From NCBI GenBank assembly GCA_948466265.1, contig CAOJZU010000010.1, forward strand, positions 1 to 56,278: a stretch of DNA of 56,278 bases, written 5' to 3'. Both the position numbers and the translations under genes were made by a program. The notes below the pieces were generated by a model that did no database searches, had not been told where the DNA came from, and saw nothing but the letters and a program-made list of their open reading frames with translations. Below are positions 8,307 to 20,400 of the stretch, piece by piece; within the stretch, counting starts at the first letter, position 1; every line of letters begins with the position of its first letter. Source of the DNA: an uncultured Clostridium sp. (GTDB lineage: Bacteria > Bacillota_A > Clostridia > TANB77 > CAG-508).

Positions 8307-10438
8307 GTGGAGAAATTTAAAAAGAAAAAAATACCTAATACAAATTTAAGGTATAACATATTAATGACAATTGTATATGTAATAGGTGCAATACTCCTAA
8401 TCCAACTATTTAATCTTCAAATAGTAAACCGGAAGTGCCTATAGGGAAACATCCAATACGAGACTTACAAGAGAGAGCACTTTGTATGCAACAAGAGGAA
8501 GTATACTCGATAGAAATGGAGTAACAATAGCTGGATCAGAAATGACATTTGCGCTAGAAATGTACAAGACTAAATCAGAAACGAAAGTCTTAAATGAAAC
8601 AATACTAAAAGTTATAAATACTTTAGAAGAGAATGGAGATACATACAAAGACACCTTCCCAATATCAATAGATCCATTTGCATATGACTTTTCTAGTGAA
8701 GAAAGAAAAAAAACATGGCTTGAAAAATATGATTTGGATTTAGATTTGTCACCAGAAGAGGCCTTTTACCACTTTAAAGATAAATATGAAATAGAAGGAA
8801 GCAATATATCTGATATAAGAAAGATAATAGCGGTAAGATATAGGATAAGCTCAGAAGGATATAGTTCTACAAAATCACTTAGAATATCAGATTCGATAAG
8901 TAGAAAAAGTGCTTTAATATTTGATGAACAAAGTCATAAATATCCGGGAATTGATGTTGCTACAAATTCTGTAAGGAGCTATCCAAATGGTAAACTAGCA
9001 TCGCATGTGCTTCGGTTATATAAGCTCAATATCATCTGAACAATATGAAGCAAATAAAGACTTAGGATATACTATAAATGACCTATATGGAAAAGTTGGA
9101 ATAGAATATGTATTTGAAAATTATTTAAAAGGAAAAAACGGAGTAAAGCAGATAGACATGTCAGTTGATGGAAGTGCTGTATCTGAATATATAGAAAAGG
9201 AAGCAGTAAGTCGGTTCAAATGTTGTACTTACAATAGATGCAAATTTGCAAGAGGTTACTGAAAAGACATTGGAAGAAACATTAACAAATACAAAAAACA
9301 CTTTAAAAGGAGCAGAAGGAGCAAATGCTGGCGCGATAGTTGTTATGAATGTTAAAACAGGAGAAGTCTTAAGTATGGCAAGTTATCCAAGTTATGATCC
9401 AGCAGAATGGATACGGTGGATTAAAGCCAGACATATGGAACTATTATAATTCAGACGAAAGCAACCATATACTTACAAATAGAGCAATTTCATCTGTATA
9501 TGCACCTGGTTCGACATACAAAATGGTAACAGCAGTTGCAGCCTTACAAACAAATAATGTTACAACTACTGAGAAAATAAATGATGTTGGTATATATACT
9601 ATAGGGTATATACCAGGAAATAAGCAACCAAAATGTTGGATATATGATAGTACACATAGGGGACATGGATATCTAAATGTATCAAATGCAATTAAACATT
9701 CATGTAACTATTTCTTCTATGAAATGGGTGTTAGAATGGGAATAGATACATTAGATAGATACGCAAAAGCATTTGGACTTGGAACAAAAACAAATATAGA
9801 GCTTCTGTCAGAAGTAAGTGGGACTAGGGAAAATAGGGAAATAGCAACTGCAACAGGAGATATTTGGACAGAAGGTAGAGTTTTAAATGCGGCAATAGGA
9901 CAAGGAAATAATGCTTTTACACCAATACAAATGGCAAAATATTTAAGTATATTAGTAAATGGAGGAAAGCAAGTTAATCCAACTATTGTAAAAACAGTAA
10001 TTAATTCAGATGGAACAGAAATAAAAAGAAAAGATATGGAAAACAGTGTAAATAGCAGAATAGGAAATCAAGCAAACACTGAACAGAATATAGAAATTTC
10101 AAGGGAAAATTTAGATGCAGTTATGGATGGAATGAAAGGAGTTACATCTGAAGTAGGAGGAACAGCATATGGAGTATTTAGAAACTTTAATATAGAAGTA
10201 GGAGGAAAAACAGGAACAGCACAAAAAGGAGAAAAAGATACACCAAATGCATTGTTTGTTGGATTTGCACCATATGACAATCCAGAAATTGCAGTAGTTT
10301 GTGTAATTGAAAATGGAGGAAACAGCTCTATTGCAAGTTATCCTGCAAGAGATGTAATAGCTCAGTACTTTGGAATGAATGAGCAAAATATTGAAGAAAA
10401 TACACGGAGCTTTGCCAAATGTTGAAATGCAAAATTAA
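8307..10438 (+). CDS. mrdA: penicillin-binding protein 2, elongation transpeptidase (5 CGGN shifts)
   Basis: Class B PBP of 708 residues partnering RodA in side-wall synthesis. GTG 8307 follows GTAGAGGAG. Layout: basic N-terminus, one membrane helix (~12-32), dimerisation domain, then the transpeptidase domain with SxxK (PGSTYKM), SxN (SCNYFF) and KTGTAQ. Shifts at CGG 8430 (after AAC), 9013 (CTT), 9212 (AGT), 9414 (ATA) and 10405 (ACA) give Gly42, 236, 302, 369 and 699. Joins restore family sequence, for example SHVLG-YISSIS, AVSG-SNVVLTIDANLQ and EWIG-GLKPDIWN. The last site replaces an early stop by GALPNVEMQN. Several other-phase CGG (8831, 8944, 9139) are read normally. Confidence 0.93.
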
Positions 10439-10538
10439 TGATTATAAGATAATTGTAGTTTTGGCTAGGAACTCCACTAAGTAGTGACAACAAAAAACTT
10501 AATTTATAAGCTAAATAAAGAAAGGAATGGAAAAAGAA

Positions 10539-11033
10539 ATGGAAATAGGAAGACATAGTATGGAAACAGAAGATAGTAAATTAGAACTTGGGCTTCACAC
10601 AATAAGTCATGGATTTAATAGGGAGATAGAAGAAACAGTTACAAAAATAGTTGATGGTTCTTTAAGATCAGGAAAAAGAGTTGAATTCGATGGAAGTGTA
10701 GTCGTTTTAGGAGATGTGAATTCAGGTGCTGAGATTATTGCAAAAGAACACATAATAATAATGGGAGTTTTAAGAGGACTTGCACATGCAGGTGCAAAGG
10801 GAAATAGAGAAGCAATGATAGTTGCAAATGATATAGATGCAGTACAATTAAGAATTGCAGATATTGTAAAAGAAATAGAAATACTTGTGCCTGAAGAACC
10901 AGAAGAGGAAGAAGAAACGAAAAAGAAAAAGGCCAAAAAGAAGGAAAAAGAAGAGAAGGAAGAAGAGGAAGAACTAGACAATTTTATAAAAACAAGAGCA
11001 TATGTAAAAGACGGAGAGATTGTGCTAGAATAA
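10539..11033 (+). CDS. minC: septum site-determining protein MinC, C-terminal domain form
   Basis: A protein of ~164 residues containing the MinC C-terminal beta-helix domain: SLRSGKRVEFDGSVVVLGDVNSGAEI, then GVLRGLAHAGAKGN, both hallmarks of MinC. Members usually carry an additional ~100-residue N-terminal FtsZ-inhibiting domain, which is absent here. The acidic/lysine-rich linker (EEPEEEEETKKKK) near residue 120 is also unusual. ATG 10539 has better spacing from AAAGGA (10521-10526) than the in-frame ATG at 10527. MinC works with MinD to block polar FtsZ rings, but minD and minE are ~29 kb away in this genome. It has no in-frame CGG. Confidence 0.85.
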   Translation: MEIGRHSMETEDSKLELGLHTISHGFNREIEETVTKIVDGSLRSGKRVEFDGSVVVLGDVNSGAEIIAKEHIIIMGVLRGLAHAGAKGNREAMIVANDIDAVQLRIADIVKEIEILVPEEPEEEEETKKKKAKKKEKEEKEEEEELDNFIKTRAYVKDGEIVLE

Positions 11034-11122
11034 AGGGATAACAAACTAAGATTTGATGTATATAAAATAGGTATTATAATAACATCAAGACATTGATATA
11101 GTAGTTCGTAAATACAAATCTT

Positions 11123-11156
11123 AAAAAGACTAGGATGCAGATCTAGTCTTTTTCCT
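11123..11156 (+). terminator. intrinsic terminator after minC
   Basis: AAAAAGACTAG (11123-11133) pairs with CTAGTCTTTTT (11143-11153), loop of 9 bases, ending in a T-run. It closes the mre-min operon. Confidence 0.85.
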
Positions 11157-11282
11157 TTTACTATTTATTCAAATTTGAGAAAGGTAACTATATAAAATAC
11201 AATCGTGAAAATAATTTGTCAATATATTTGTAACATTTATTATTTACCTTGCATATAATACAAATAGAAAAGAGGTAGATGT

Positions 11283-11435
11283 ATGAATAATAATATTGAC
11301 ATGAATATGCTTATGAATATGCTTTCAAAAATGGATAAAAAAGAAATAGAAAAAGGAATGGCACAAGTTTCACAAATCCTAAAGAATAAAAATGCAGACG
11401 AAATTTTAAAAGACTTAAATAAAGGTCAAAAATAG
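11283..11435 (+). CDS. small protein of unknown function
   Basis: A 50-residue, methionine- and asparagine-rich protein (starts MNNNIDMNML) beginning at ATG 11283 after GAGG. It is predicted helical and soluble. It lies 19 bases upstream of the next gene and shares its MNN start and DMxxLxSK character, so the two may be related or act together. Not recognised. Confidence 0.65.
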   Translation: MNNNIDMNMLMNMLSKMDKKEIEKGMAQVSQILKNKNADEILKDLNKGQK

Positions 11436-11454
11436 TAAGGAGTGTGCCTGAATA

Positions 11455-11826
11455 ATGAATAATGAAGATATGTCTGAACTTTTTAGCAAGTTTAGCAATA
11501 TGGTTAGCGAAGGAAATATACCAGATGAAATGAAAAATGTCATAGCTTCTCTATCAGGAGCAAATGCTAATCAAAATAATCAAGAACAAAGAGAAGCAGA
11601 AGGAAATGACGCTTCTTCTATTGATTTTGAAACAATAATGAAAATGAAACAAGTGATGGATAAAATGAAGGGAAGTGGGGATGATCCAAGAGCAAACCTA
11701 CTTCGCTCATTAAAACCATATCTTAAAGAAAGTAGAAAAGACAAAATAGACCAATACATAAAATTATTTGGTATGAGTAAAGTAATGGAAGTTTTTAATA
11801 ATACTGGAGGTGAAGTTAAAAAATAA
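11455..11826 (+). CDS. conserved-looking hypothetical protein
   Basis: A 123-residue soluble protein. The N-terminal half is low-complexity (Asn/Gln/Glu-rich around 43-55). The C-terminal half has a well-ordered helical segment, DPRANLLRSLKPYLKESRKD, followed by KIDQYIKLFGMSKVME, which looks like a conserved helical hairpin. The stop codon TAA shares its last A with the ATG of the next gene, so the two are translationally coupled. No function is recognised. Confidence 0.7.
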   Translation: MNNEDMSELFSKFSNMVSEGNIPDEMKNVIASLSGANANQNNQEQREAEGNDASSIDFETIMKMKQVMDKMKGSGDDPRANLLRSLKPYLKESRKDKIDQYIKLFGMSKVMEVFNNTGGEVKK

Positions 11827-12137
11827 TGGAATTTTACCCCTATTTTCCAAGATCATATTATTATACTCGTTATAGAAATATGCAAAATAGAAACTATGGT
11901 GTTAATAATCAGCAAGATAAGCAAACACATAAAAACTCCACAGATTGCTCTAGCATGCAAAGTCAGGCTAGGGTACAAAATAATTCAAACACAAGTGAAA
12001 ATCCTATTTTCGAAATCTTTGGAATTAGGCTATTTTTTGATGATATTTTAATCGTATCCCTTATTTTTTTTCTATATAATGAAGGAGTTAGAGACAATAT
12101 GCTTTTTATCTCTTTAATACTGATTCTTCTTTCATAA
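11826..12137 (+). CDS. hypothetical protein with hydrophobic C-terminus
   Basis: 103 residues. The first ~60 are Tyr/Asn/Gln-rich (FPRSYYYTRYRN), and the last ~40 form a hydrophobic segment (FGIRLFFDDILIVSLIFFLY, then a second patch). The start overlaps the previous stop (TAATG). The Tyr-rich head and membrane tail are often seen in small spore-associated proteins of Clostridia, but this is only a resemblance. Confidence 0.65.
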   Translation: MEFYPYFPRSYYYTRYRNMQNRNYGVNNQQDKQTHKNSTDCSSMQSQARVQNNSNTSENPIFEIFGIRLFFDDILIVSLIFFLYNEGVRDNMLFISLILILLS

Positions 12138-12476
12138 AAGTTCTAAAATGTTAATTTCCGTAGTAAAAAATTCCAAAATGTAATAGACATGCAATAAAAA
12201 AGTAATGAAAACTTAATAAATTCAGTTGTATCTAAGAAAAAGACCTTCCGTAAAGGCAAAAAATCACTAAAAAGAGCAGAGATAAAAGAACTATTGCAAA
12301 TTTTATCAAATAATGTAAAATAATAGAGTAAAATATTATATATTATATTAAAACATCGAAAAATTGCAAAAAAAGTAAAATTTACATAAAGAAATATTAG
12401 AAAAACCATTGAAAAATGGAGAAAAAGCGTGTATAATATAATATAGTGATTAAAGATATTTTAGGAGGAAATTTCT
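12138..12476 (+). other. intergenic region upstream of the surface-protein operon
   Basis: 339 bases without a credible gene. It is A+T-rich with no clear terminator hairpin. The only strong element is the promoter at its right end (listed separately). Confidence 0.6.
12409..12437 (+). promoter_or_regulatory. sigma-A promoter for the surface-protein operon
   Basis: TTGAAA (12409-12414), exactly 17 bases, TATAAT (12432-12437), 39 bases before the ATG at 12477, which itself follows TAGGAGG. Confidence 0.7.
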
Positions 12477-15400
12477 ATGAACAGTAAAATGAAGACAAAA
12501 GTACTTGCTTGTGCTTTAGCATTTATATTAGCATTTGCAGATGTAGCACTATTAGGAAGTGGCGTCAGCACAGCAATTTCTACACGGATCTATCAATTTA
12601 GAAGGACAAGCAACTAGTGTGAAAAATACAAAAATTGAATTTGATGCATATTTTCAAAATGAAGGAGAAAATGTCCGTCACAAAGAAATTGATGTAGACG
12701 GAGCAGAAACTCTATACTTGAAGCTAAAAGTAGAAGAGGGGTATCTACAAGAAGGAGAAATAAAAATAGAAAATGCAAATTTCAGAGTAGTAGAAAATGA
12801 AATAGATACATCTATTATACAAAATATAGTTTCAAGTGAAAACAAGATAGTATTAAATAAAATAGACAAAAACGAATCAGTAGTATTAGAAATTCCAGTC
12901 AAAATGAACACTGATTCTAATTTTAGTGTATCTGATTTGAGAAAGACAGCAGACATTAAATTACAAGGTACATATGTAACAGACAAAGGAAAAGAAGTTG
13001 AGATAGATAAAGAAATAAAAGTAGAAGCAGTGCTTGAAGGAACAGCAGAAAGCCGGTTTAAGTGGTGAAGTTACAAAATATGTTACATTTGATGTAAATG
13101 GACAAAAAGGAGTAATCCTTCAAACAGCATTAAAATCAAATTTAATAAACAACAAATTACCAGTACAAAGTACAAAATTAGAAATAGAAATTCCAAGTAT
13201 AAATAATAAAGAGCCAAAAACCATATCACTTTCATCAAAAAGTTTAATGGCAACAAAAGGAACTCGGAGTTAAGGTATTTGAAGAAAATGAATATAAATA
13301 TGAGAATGGAAAAGTAACTTTAAGCTTTGAAAATAGTAACGAGATACTTTCATGGGCAAAAAATGTATCTGATGAAATAATAGTTACATGCATCTATGGA
13401 GAAGAAGCTATAACAAATAAAGCAGAAATATATATAAATGCAAATTCTGAAATAAAATATTATGGAAAAGAAATAAAAACAGCTACAAGTGAAATATCAG
13501 AAAGAGTAGTTTTAAGAGAAAAAATAGGAGATATAGTGACACTAGATGTAAATACATCTGTATCAGAAATAGCTAAAGGATATATGCTAGAAGAAAAAGG
13601 AAAAAATACAGAATTTTCTAATACATTAAGTTTAAATATTGGATATGCAGAATTAATGGATAAAATAATGTTTAAAGATACAGCAATTTATACAGATTAT
13701 TATGGAAATAAATATCCAGCAAGTCCAATCTATACATATACAAAAGTTGACAAAGATAACCTAGTAGAAATATTAGGTGAAGATGGATATATCAATGTTT
13801 TAAGGGAAAATGGTGAAAAAGTTTCTACATTAAATAAAGAAAACTTAAGTGTTAGATTTGAAAATGCAGAAACAAAACTATTATTTGAAACAAGTAAGCC
13901 TTTAAATGAAGGAATATTAAAAATAGAAAATGGAAGAGCTATTAAACCATTAGAATATGCAAAAGTACAAGCAGAAATGTTTGATAGCATGAAAATTACA
14001 TTAAATGCAAGTTTAGTAAAAGATGAAAAAGTACTAATAAGTGGAAATAAAGAAACATCAATAGAAATGATTAATCCAACAACAGATGCAAGTTTAAGCA
14101 TAAATACAGATAAACTTTCAACAGTTGTAAAAAATGAAAATGTTGAATTAAGAGTTACATTAAATACAACTCTAAGTTCAAGTGCACTTTATAAAAATCC
14201 AGAAGTTTCTATAATTCTACCAAACTACATAACAGATATCAATGTAGAGAATGTAAAACTTCTATATGAAAAAGAATTAAAACTTGCTGACGCAAAAATA
14301 TATAGAAATGAAAATGGCAATTTAGTAATTAATATAAAATTAAATGGAGAGCAAACAGCATATAATGAAACTTTTGTAACTCAAGGTGCAACATTAATTA
14401 TGAATTCTGATATAACAGTAAATTCGAATGCGCCAACAGGAATGCAAAAAATATATTTAAATGTCAAGAATGAGAAAACACGTGAAGAACTAACAACAGA
14501 AAATGATATAAAACTAATTGCACCTGCAGGAATTGCAACAGTTAGTGAAATATCAGGATACTCTGATGAAGGAGAAAAAACAGTATCTATAAGTAATAAA
14601 GTAGGAAAAGGAGCAATAAAAGCTCTAGCACCTGCAAAAAATGCTACAGTTAGAATGGTAGCTATAAACAACTATGAGTATGACTGTGATAATGTAGTAA
14701 TACTTGGTAGAACACCTAGAGAAGGAAACAAGAAAATAACAAAGAACGAAGAATTAGGAAGTACATTTAGTTTAGATGTTAAATCAGGAATAAAGAGTGA
14801 AAACGGACTAAATTCAGACCAAATGAAAGTATATTATTCAGCAAATAAAGAAGCTGATACAAATTTAGAAAATGAAAATAATGCTTGGACAAGTGATATA
14901 AATAAAGTAGATAATGTAGCGTCATACATGATAGTATTAGATGACTACAAATTCAAATCTGGAGAAGTATTAGGATTTAACTATAATGCTGAAATACCTG
15001 CAAATCTACCTGAAGATAAAGAAACATATGGAGTATTTGCAGTGTATTATGAAGAAGCAAAAGAAGATGAAGAAGGAGATGTAACTCCATTTGCAGTTTC
15101 TAGAACTATGACAGGAGAAAGTAGCCCAGTAGGACTTGAGACAGAGGGAGAGCTTAGAATAGGTATTAAACTTGATGGTCAAGTAGATGGAAATACTCTT
15201 GGAATTGAAGTACAAGAATTGAAAGAGGTAAAGTTTACTGCAACTCTTAATTTTTCTAAAGCAACAAGTAATGCACACATGAAGATACATTTAACGGATA
15301 ATGCAACTATTATATCAGAAGGGGTAACAGAAAGTAATACAATACCACTTCGGAGATGTACCAAAAGGAGAGAAGAAAGTAGAATTTACTGTGCTAGTTG

Positions 15401-17437
15401 GTTCATATACTAGAAATAATGGAGAGAATGGAGAAGGATTAACAGAATCTGAGATAAATCAAATATATAATGATTTAAATAGAGTAGGGGTGGAAGTACA
15501 AGTAGAAATTCCACAAAACGATGGAACCATTCTATCATATGCAGAATTAAATTCAGGTAAATCATTTAAAATAACAGAAATGGCTGATAATATAGGAATG
15601 AAACTTTCAACTCCACTAAAAACTGACGAAAATGGAGTTCTTGTGACAAGCGAAAATAAAGAAATAGAATATGACTTAGAAATAATTAAAGAATCAAGTA
15701 CATATACAAATTTTTCAGAAACAAAAGTTATTTGTAAATTACCAGAAGGTGTAACATTCAAAACAGCAACTATGACATCTGAAGGTGAGTTAGTAAATGG
15801 AAATTATGATCAAAAAACAAGAACAATAACATGGAATGTAGGTGATTTAAATTCAGCAAAAACTATTGTACTTACAGTCACAGTAGGTGAATTTTCAGGT
15901 GACTTAGCATTAGAATTTGTTGCAACAAGTAAAGAAACAGGAAACAAAGAGTTTAAAAAATCTGATATTAAACTTAGATTAGCAAATGCTGGAGTAGAAC
16001 TAAACCAAACAAGTACAATATCAAATAGAGCTATTAAAGCAGGAGAAGAAATAACATACACTATCACAGCAAGAAACTTAAATAGTAGTAACTTTAAATT
16101 TGTAGTAAAAGATTATTTACCAAAGGAATTAGAATTTATCAAATGTAAATATTCAGTTGCTGGAAAAACAGAAGAATTAACAGAAAATCATGGAACTGCT
16201 ATAATAATATCACCAATAATATTAACTCCTTATGGAACAGATGGTGATAGAGCAGTAATTGAAATAACAGCAAAAGCTAGAGAAGTTAAAGAGTCAGTAG
16301 AAATAACAAATAAAGTAGAAGCATGCGATGACTTATCAAGTGAACCAATGGCAATAAGTGAGCTTAAATTAACACTTGCAAATAAAGAAGGTGAAGTAGA
16401 TAAACCTGATACAAGTGACCCAGGAGAAGACGATAAAAATAAAACATATGATATAACAGGTACAGCTTGGCTTGACGAAAACAAAGATGGTAAGAGAGAA
16501 AATAACGAAAAGCTTCTACCTGATATAAGAGTATATCTATTAGATAGTTCAAGTAAAAAAATAGTTTCTGAAACTAGAACAAATAAAAACGGAGTATACG
16601 AATTTAAAGAAGTTAAAAAAGGAAATTATGTAGTAGCATTTGAATATGACAATTTAAAATATGAAGTAACACTATATAGAGCAGATAGCGTAGAAAATTC
16701 AGTTAACTCTGATGTAGTTTCTATGGAATTAAAATTAGATGGAGACTCAAAAAAATATGCAGTAACAGACGCATTTGTGTTAGATACAAATACATTTAAT
16801 TTAGACGCTGGATTTATAGATAGTCCAAAATTTGATTTAGAGCTTACAAAAGGAATAAGTCTAATACAAGTAAGTAATAAACAAGGAACAAAGGACTATA
16901 ACTTTAAAGGTAAAGATAGTGCAAAAGTGGAAATCGGAGAAAAATATATAGTAGGTTCAGTTATTGCTATAACTTATGAGATAAAAGTAACAAACACAGG
17001 CGCTGTTAGCCGGATATGCAAATAAAATAGTAGACTACAAATCAAAAGATTTAAGCTTTAGTAGTAGCTTAAACCCTGAGTGGTATGAAGATACAGATGG
17101 AAACTTATATACAACATCACTTGCAGGAAGAGAGATAAAACCAGGAGAAACAGTTACAGTTTCTGTAATACTTACAAAAACAATGACATCAGAAAATATT
17201 GGAGTTTCAAATAATACTGCTGAGATTGCTGAAAGTTCAAATGATTTAGGATTAGGAGATATAGATTCGATTCCAGGAAATAGAGATCCAAAAGAAGACG
17301 ACTATGGACTAGCAGATGTATATATAACAATAAAGACAGGTGGAATATTACTATTTGGATTAATTAGTGGAATGTTAATTGGAATAATTGCTCTTGGAGC
17401 ATACTTTGTAAATAAAAAAGTTTTAAGGAAAATATAA
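12477..17437 (+). CDS. large secreted, membrane-anchored surface protein with DUF11/SdrD-B-like repeats (5 CGGN shifts)
   Basis: Reconstructed protein of 1651 residues. It has a signal peptide (KTKVLACALAFILAF) and a long chain of beta-sandwich regions. A conserved-repeat (DUF11-like) module with NRAIKAGEEITYTITARN is followed by an SdrD B-like domain (ITGTAWLDENKDGKRENNEK, then NKNGVYEFKEVKKGNYVV). A C-terminal membrane helix (GGILLFGLISGMLIGIIALG) ends in KKVLRKI. There is no LPxTG motif, so it is probably membrane-anchored. Shifts at CGG 12585 (after ACA), 13054 (AGC), 13265 (ACT), 15351 (CTT) and 17011 (AGC) give Gly37, 193, 263, 958 and 1511. The signal peptide and the body are in different frames until the first shift is applied. 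Likely an adhesin or S-layer-like protein. Confidence 0.82.
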
Positions 17438-17458
17438 AAAGGAAGGGGGTAAGAAGTA

Positions 17459-20400
17459 ATGAAGATAAAAGATAAAATGAGGAATATAAGAAATATTATT
17501 ATATTAGCAATAATTATAATTATTGGTATATGTGCTATATCAATACCATATGTAACAGCTGTAGTAAACGAAGGAAATAGTGCAGCAAAAGCAGAAATAT
17601 TTAAAGATGATTTAGGAATATTAAATAGTAAAGAACACCCTACACATCTTTTCGCAGATTATGGTATTTATCTATTCTGTGGAGCACATAAATGGGATGT
17701 TGATGGCTTTATGACAGCAACTCAGGCACACTATACAGCATGGAAGAATAAATCACCAATAGGCAAAGCAGAATATGACGAGAATAATCCATATTACTTA
17801 TATGCAAGATCAGAAACAGTAGGATTATATAATTCATATAAAGGTGAATTTAATAGATGGAAAGCTACTGTCAAAGGGTTAAAAAGTGTTTCACCTGCAT
17901 ATCAAGATGATCAAGGACTTATTGATTCATTAAAAGGATCATTACCAGGAATAAGTAAACCTGTAGTAAAATCAATAGAATATACACAAGTAGGACAATA
18001 TGACACAAAAACCTATATAGATGCAGCATTTATATTAACACAACAAAAAGTATATGATAATGCTAAAATAATGCCAAAGAATAAAGAAAATATAACACCA
18101 GATGAGCAAGAAAAAGGATACTTTAATGTAGACGAGAAACAATATGCTTTATGGGAAACAGATATAAACGTTGGAGCTGGAAATGATGGAGACGATAGAA
18201 ACCTAGGGGATATTGCAAAGAAATTTAAAGAATTCTATAAGATTATAAAATCAAGTGGATATGGAAGTATAATTAATGCAATTGGAGAAGGCATAGAACA
18301 AACTTCAGTAGGCATGGGAGAAAATAAAGCATACAAATTTAAAGAAGCAAAAGTTGAAGTAGATTCTAAAAATAACAAATATATATATGGACCATTTTGC
18401 TTAGATTATGCAGTAGATGATGAGGCAGGGGATATATATAAATCTACTCCAACAAACCAAGTAAAATTTAATGCAATTGAAGAAATAAGAATATATGATA
18501 AAAATAAAAATGATATAACAGAAGCCTCAAACTTCCAAATAGTATATGAGTATAAAGGAGGAAGTACTGAAGGGCAAAAACTTCGTCGCATAAGTGATGA
18601 GAAGTGGTATGCTAAAGCTAATTATGAAGAAGTAAAAGCATTTGAATCTAGCAAACCATTCTACATAGTAGTAGATGCAAGTAACTTAAACCCAGAGCAA
18701 CTAAAAGGAATATATGCCAAAGTTGGTCTTCAATATTTAGATGAAGTAACAGCTACAATGTATGAATATGAAGGAAATGTAGTAAAGTATTTCTACAAAG
18801 AAGGAGTTATGGCAAGTCAGAATGTAACACATACAGCTAGATATGAGAAAGATGGTTCTCACTCAGAAACGTGTCCAGAAGGTTGCGAATCTGATCATAA
18901 GACTGAGGGATCAACATCTAAAACATTTTCTATTAAGACAACTGGATTTACTTTAAATAGAGCATATTCAGGTGAGAAAGCTCAAAAAATGGTTGGATAT
19001 GCATGTGATGGAACAAGAACATATAAAACATATTCAGTAGTACTTACAACAGACTGGGATGACACAGGAGATACAAAAATAGAGCTAGAAAAAATCTGTG
19101 ACAATACAAATAAACCACTAGCAGGAGCAGAATATGAAGTAACACTAGAAATAAATGGACAAGATGCACACAGAAATAGTATAAATAAGACTATGAAATT
19201 TTACAGAACAACAGATGCAAAAGGTAAGATTTCTATTACATCATCAGAAATTGCAATAGAAGGAGTATACCTTGGAACATTCACAGGAGAGATTAAGGCA
19301 AAATTCCATGAGACAAAAGCTCCAGCAGGGCATAAACTCGGAAAAGGAGATGCAGAACTAACAGTTTCTGTAACAAATGGTAATGGATCAGGAAGTGTTA
19401 CAGCAAAGAATGAACATGTAGATAATCCTGTAATACAAATTGCTAAAGTAAATGAAGATGGAAAGAAAATAGAAGAAGCATCATTTAAGATACATGTAAT
19501 ATATAAAGTTGGTAATAATGCAGAAGTAGATGATCCATATAACATTATTGGTGGAACAACAGAAAAAGGATATCTAAGACTTACAAGAGAAGACTTTAAG
19601 AAATTAAAGAAAGGCTTTGATTTCGGAACTAACTTTACAGGATATATCACACTTCAAATATCAGAAATTGGAGCACCAAATAACTTCTCACTATCTTCAA
19701 ACAACTTAAGTGTAACTCTTCATTATGAAAAAGGAAAACTAGTTAAGAGAGAAGCAAGTGAAAACCCTAGTGTAGTAGTAGACTATGCATATAAAAACTG
19801 GACAGAAAATATTCAAAACTGGATAAATGCTGAAAGAAGCGGTAAAAAGTTCACAATGTATAGCTATGTAGAAGAAAATGTTAAAGCATGGATTAAGAAA
19901 CAACAAACAGAACATCCAGAATTAGAATATGCTGACATTTTAAACTACCTAGAACAATATGTAAAAGAAATTGATGAAAAGATAAAAAATAATGAAATGT
20001 CTAACCCTGTACTTGAAGACTGGGATGTGGCAACAAAAGTACAAGGAAATAACAATGTTGTTCAAATAGTATTCAAAGACACACCAGGAAACTTTGAAAT
20101 ACCTGATATCGAAATCACACTTGACAACATGGATCTTGGAGGAAAAGTATTCTGGGATTATACAGAAAACAAAGATGGAAAAGAATCAAATGGATTATAT
20201 GACGAAGGTGAAAAGTCACTTTATGGTATAGAAGTAAATTTAACTGGAAGTGATGGTTCATTTAGAAGAACAATAACAAACAGAAATGGTGAATACTTAT
20301 TTAAAGGATTAAATCCACTTAAGAAATATACTGTAACATTTAAATATAACGGAATTCAATTTGAAGCAAAAAGAGCAGAGAATGTAGGTGAATATAATAG

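Noticed and set aside
5717..10438. mre genes and the PBP2 gene as pseudogenes
   Set aside because: All decay would have to be by the same single-base insertion before Gly codons, with motifs otherwise intact and no other stops. Essential genes such as dnaG show the same pattern.
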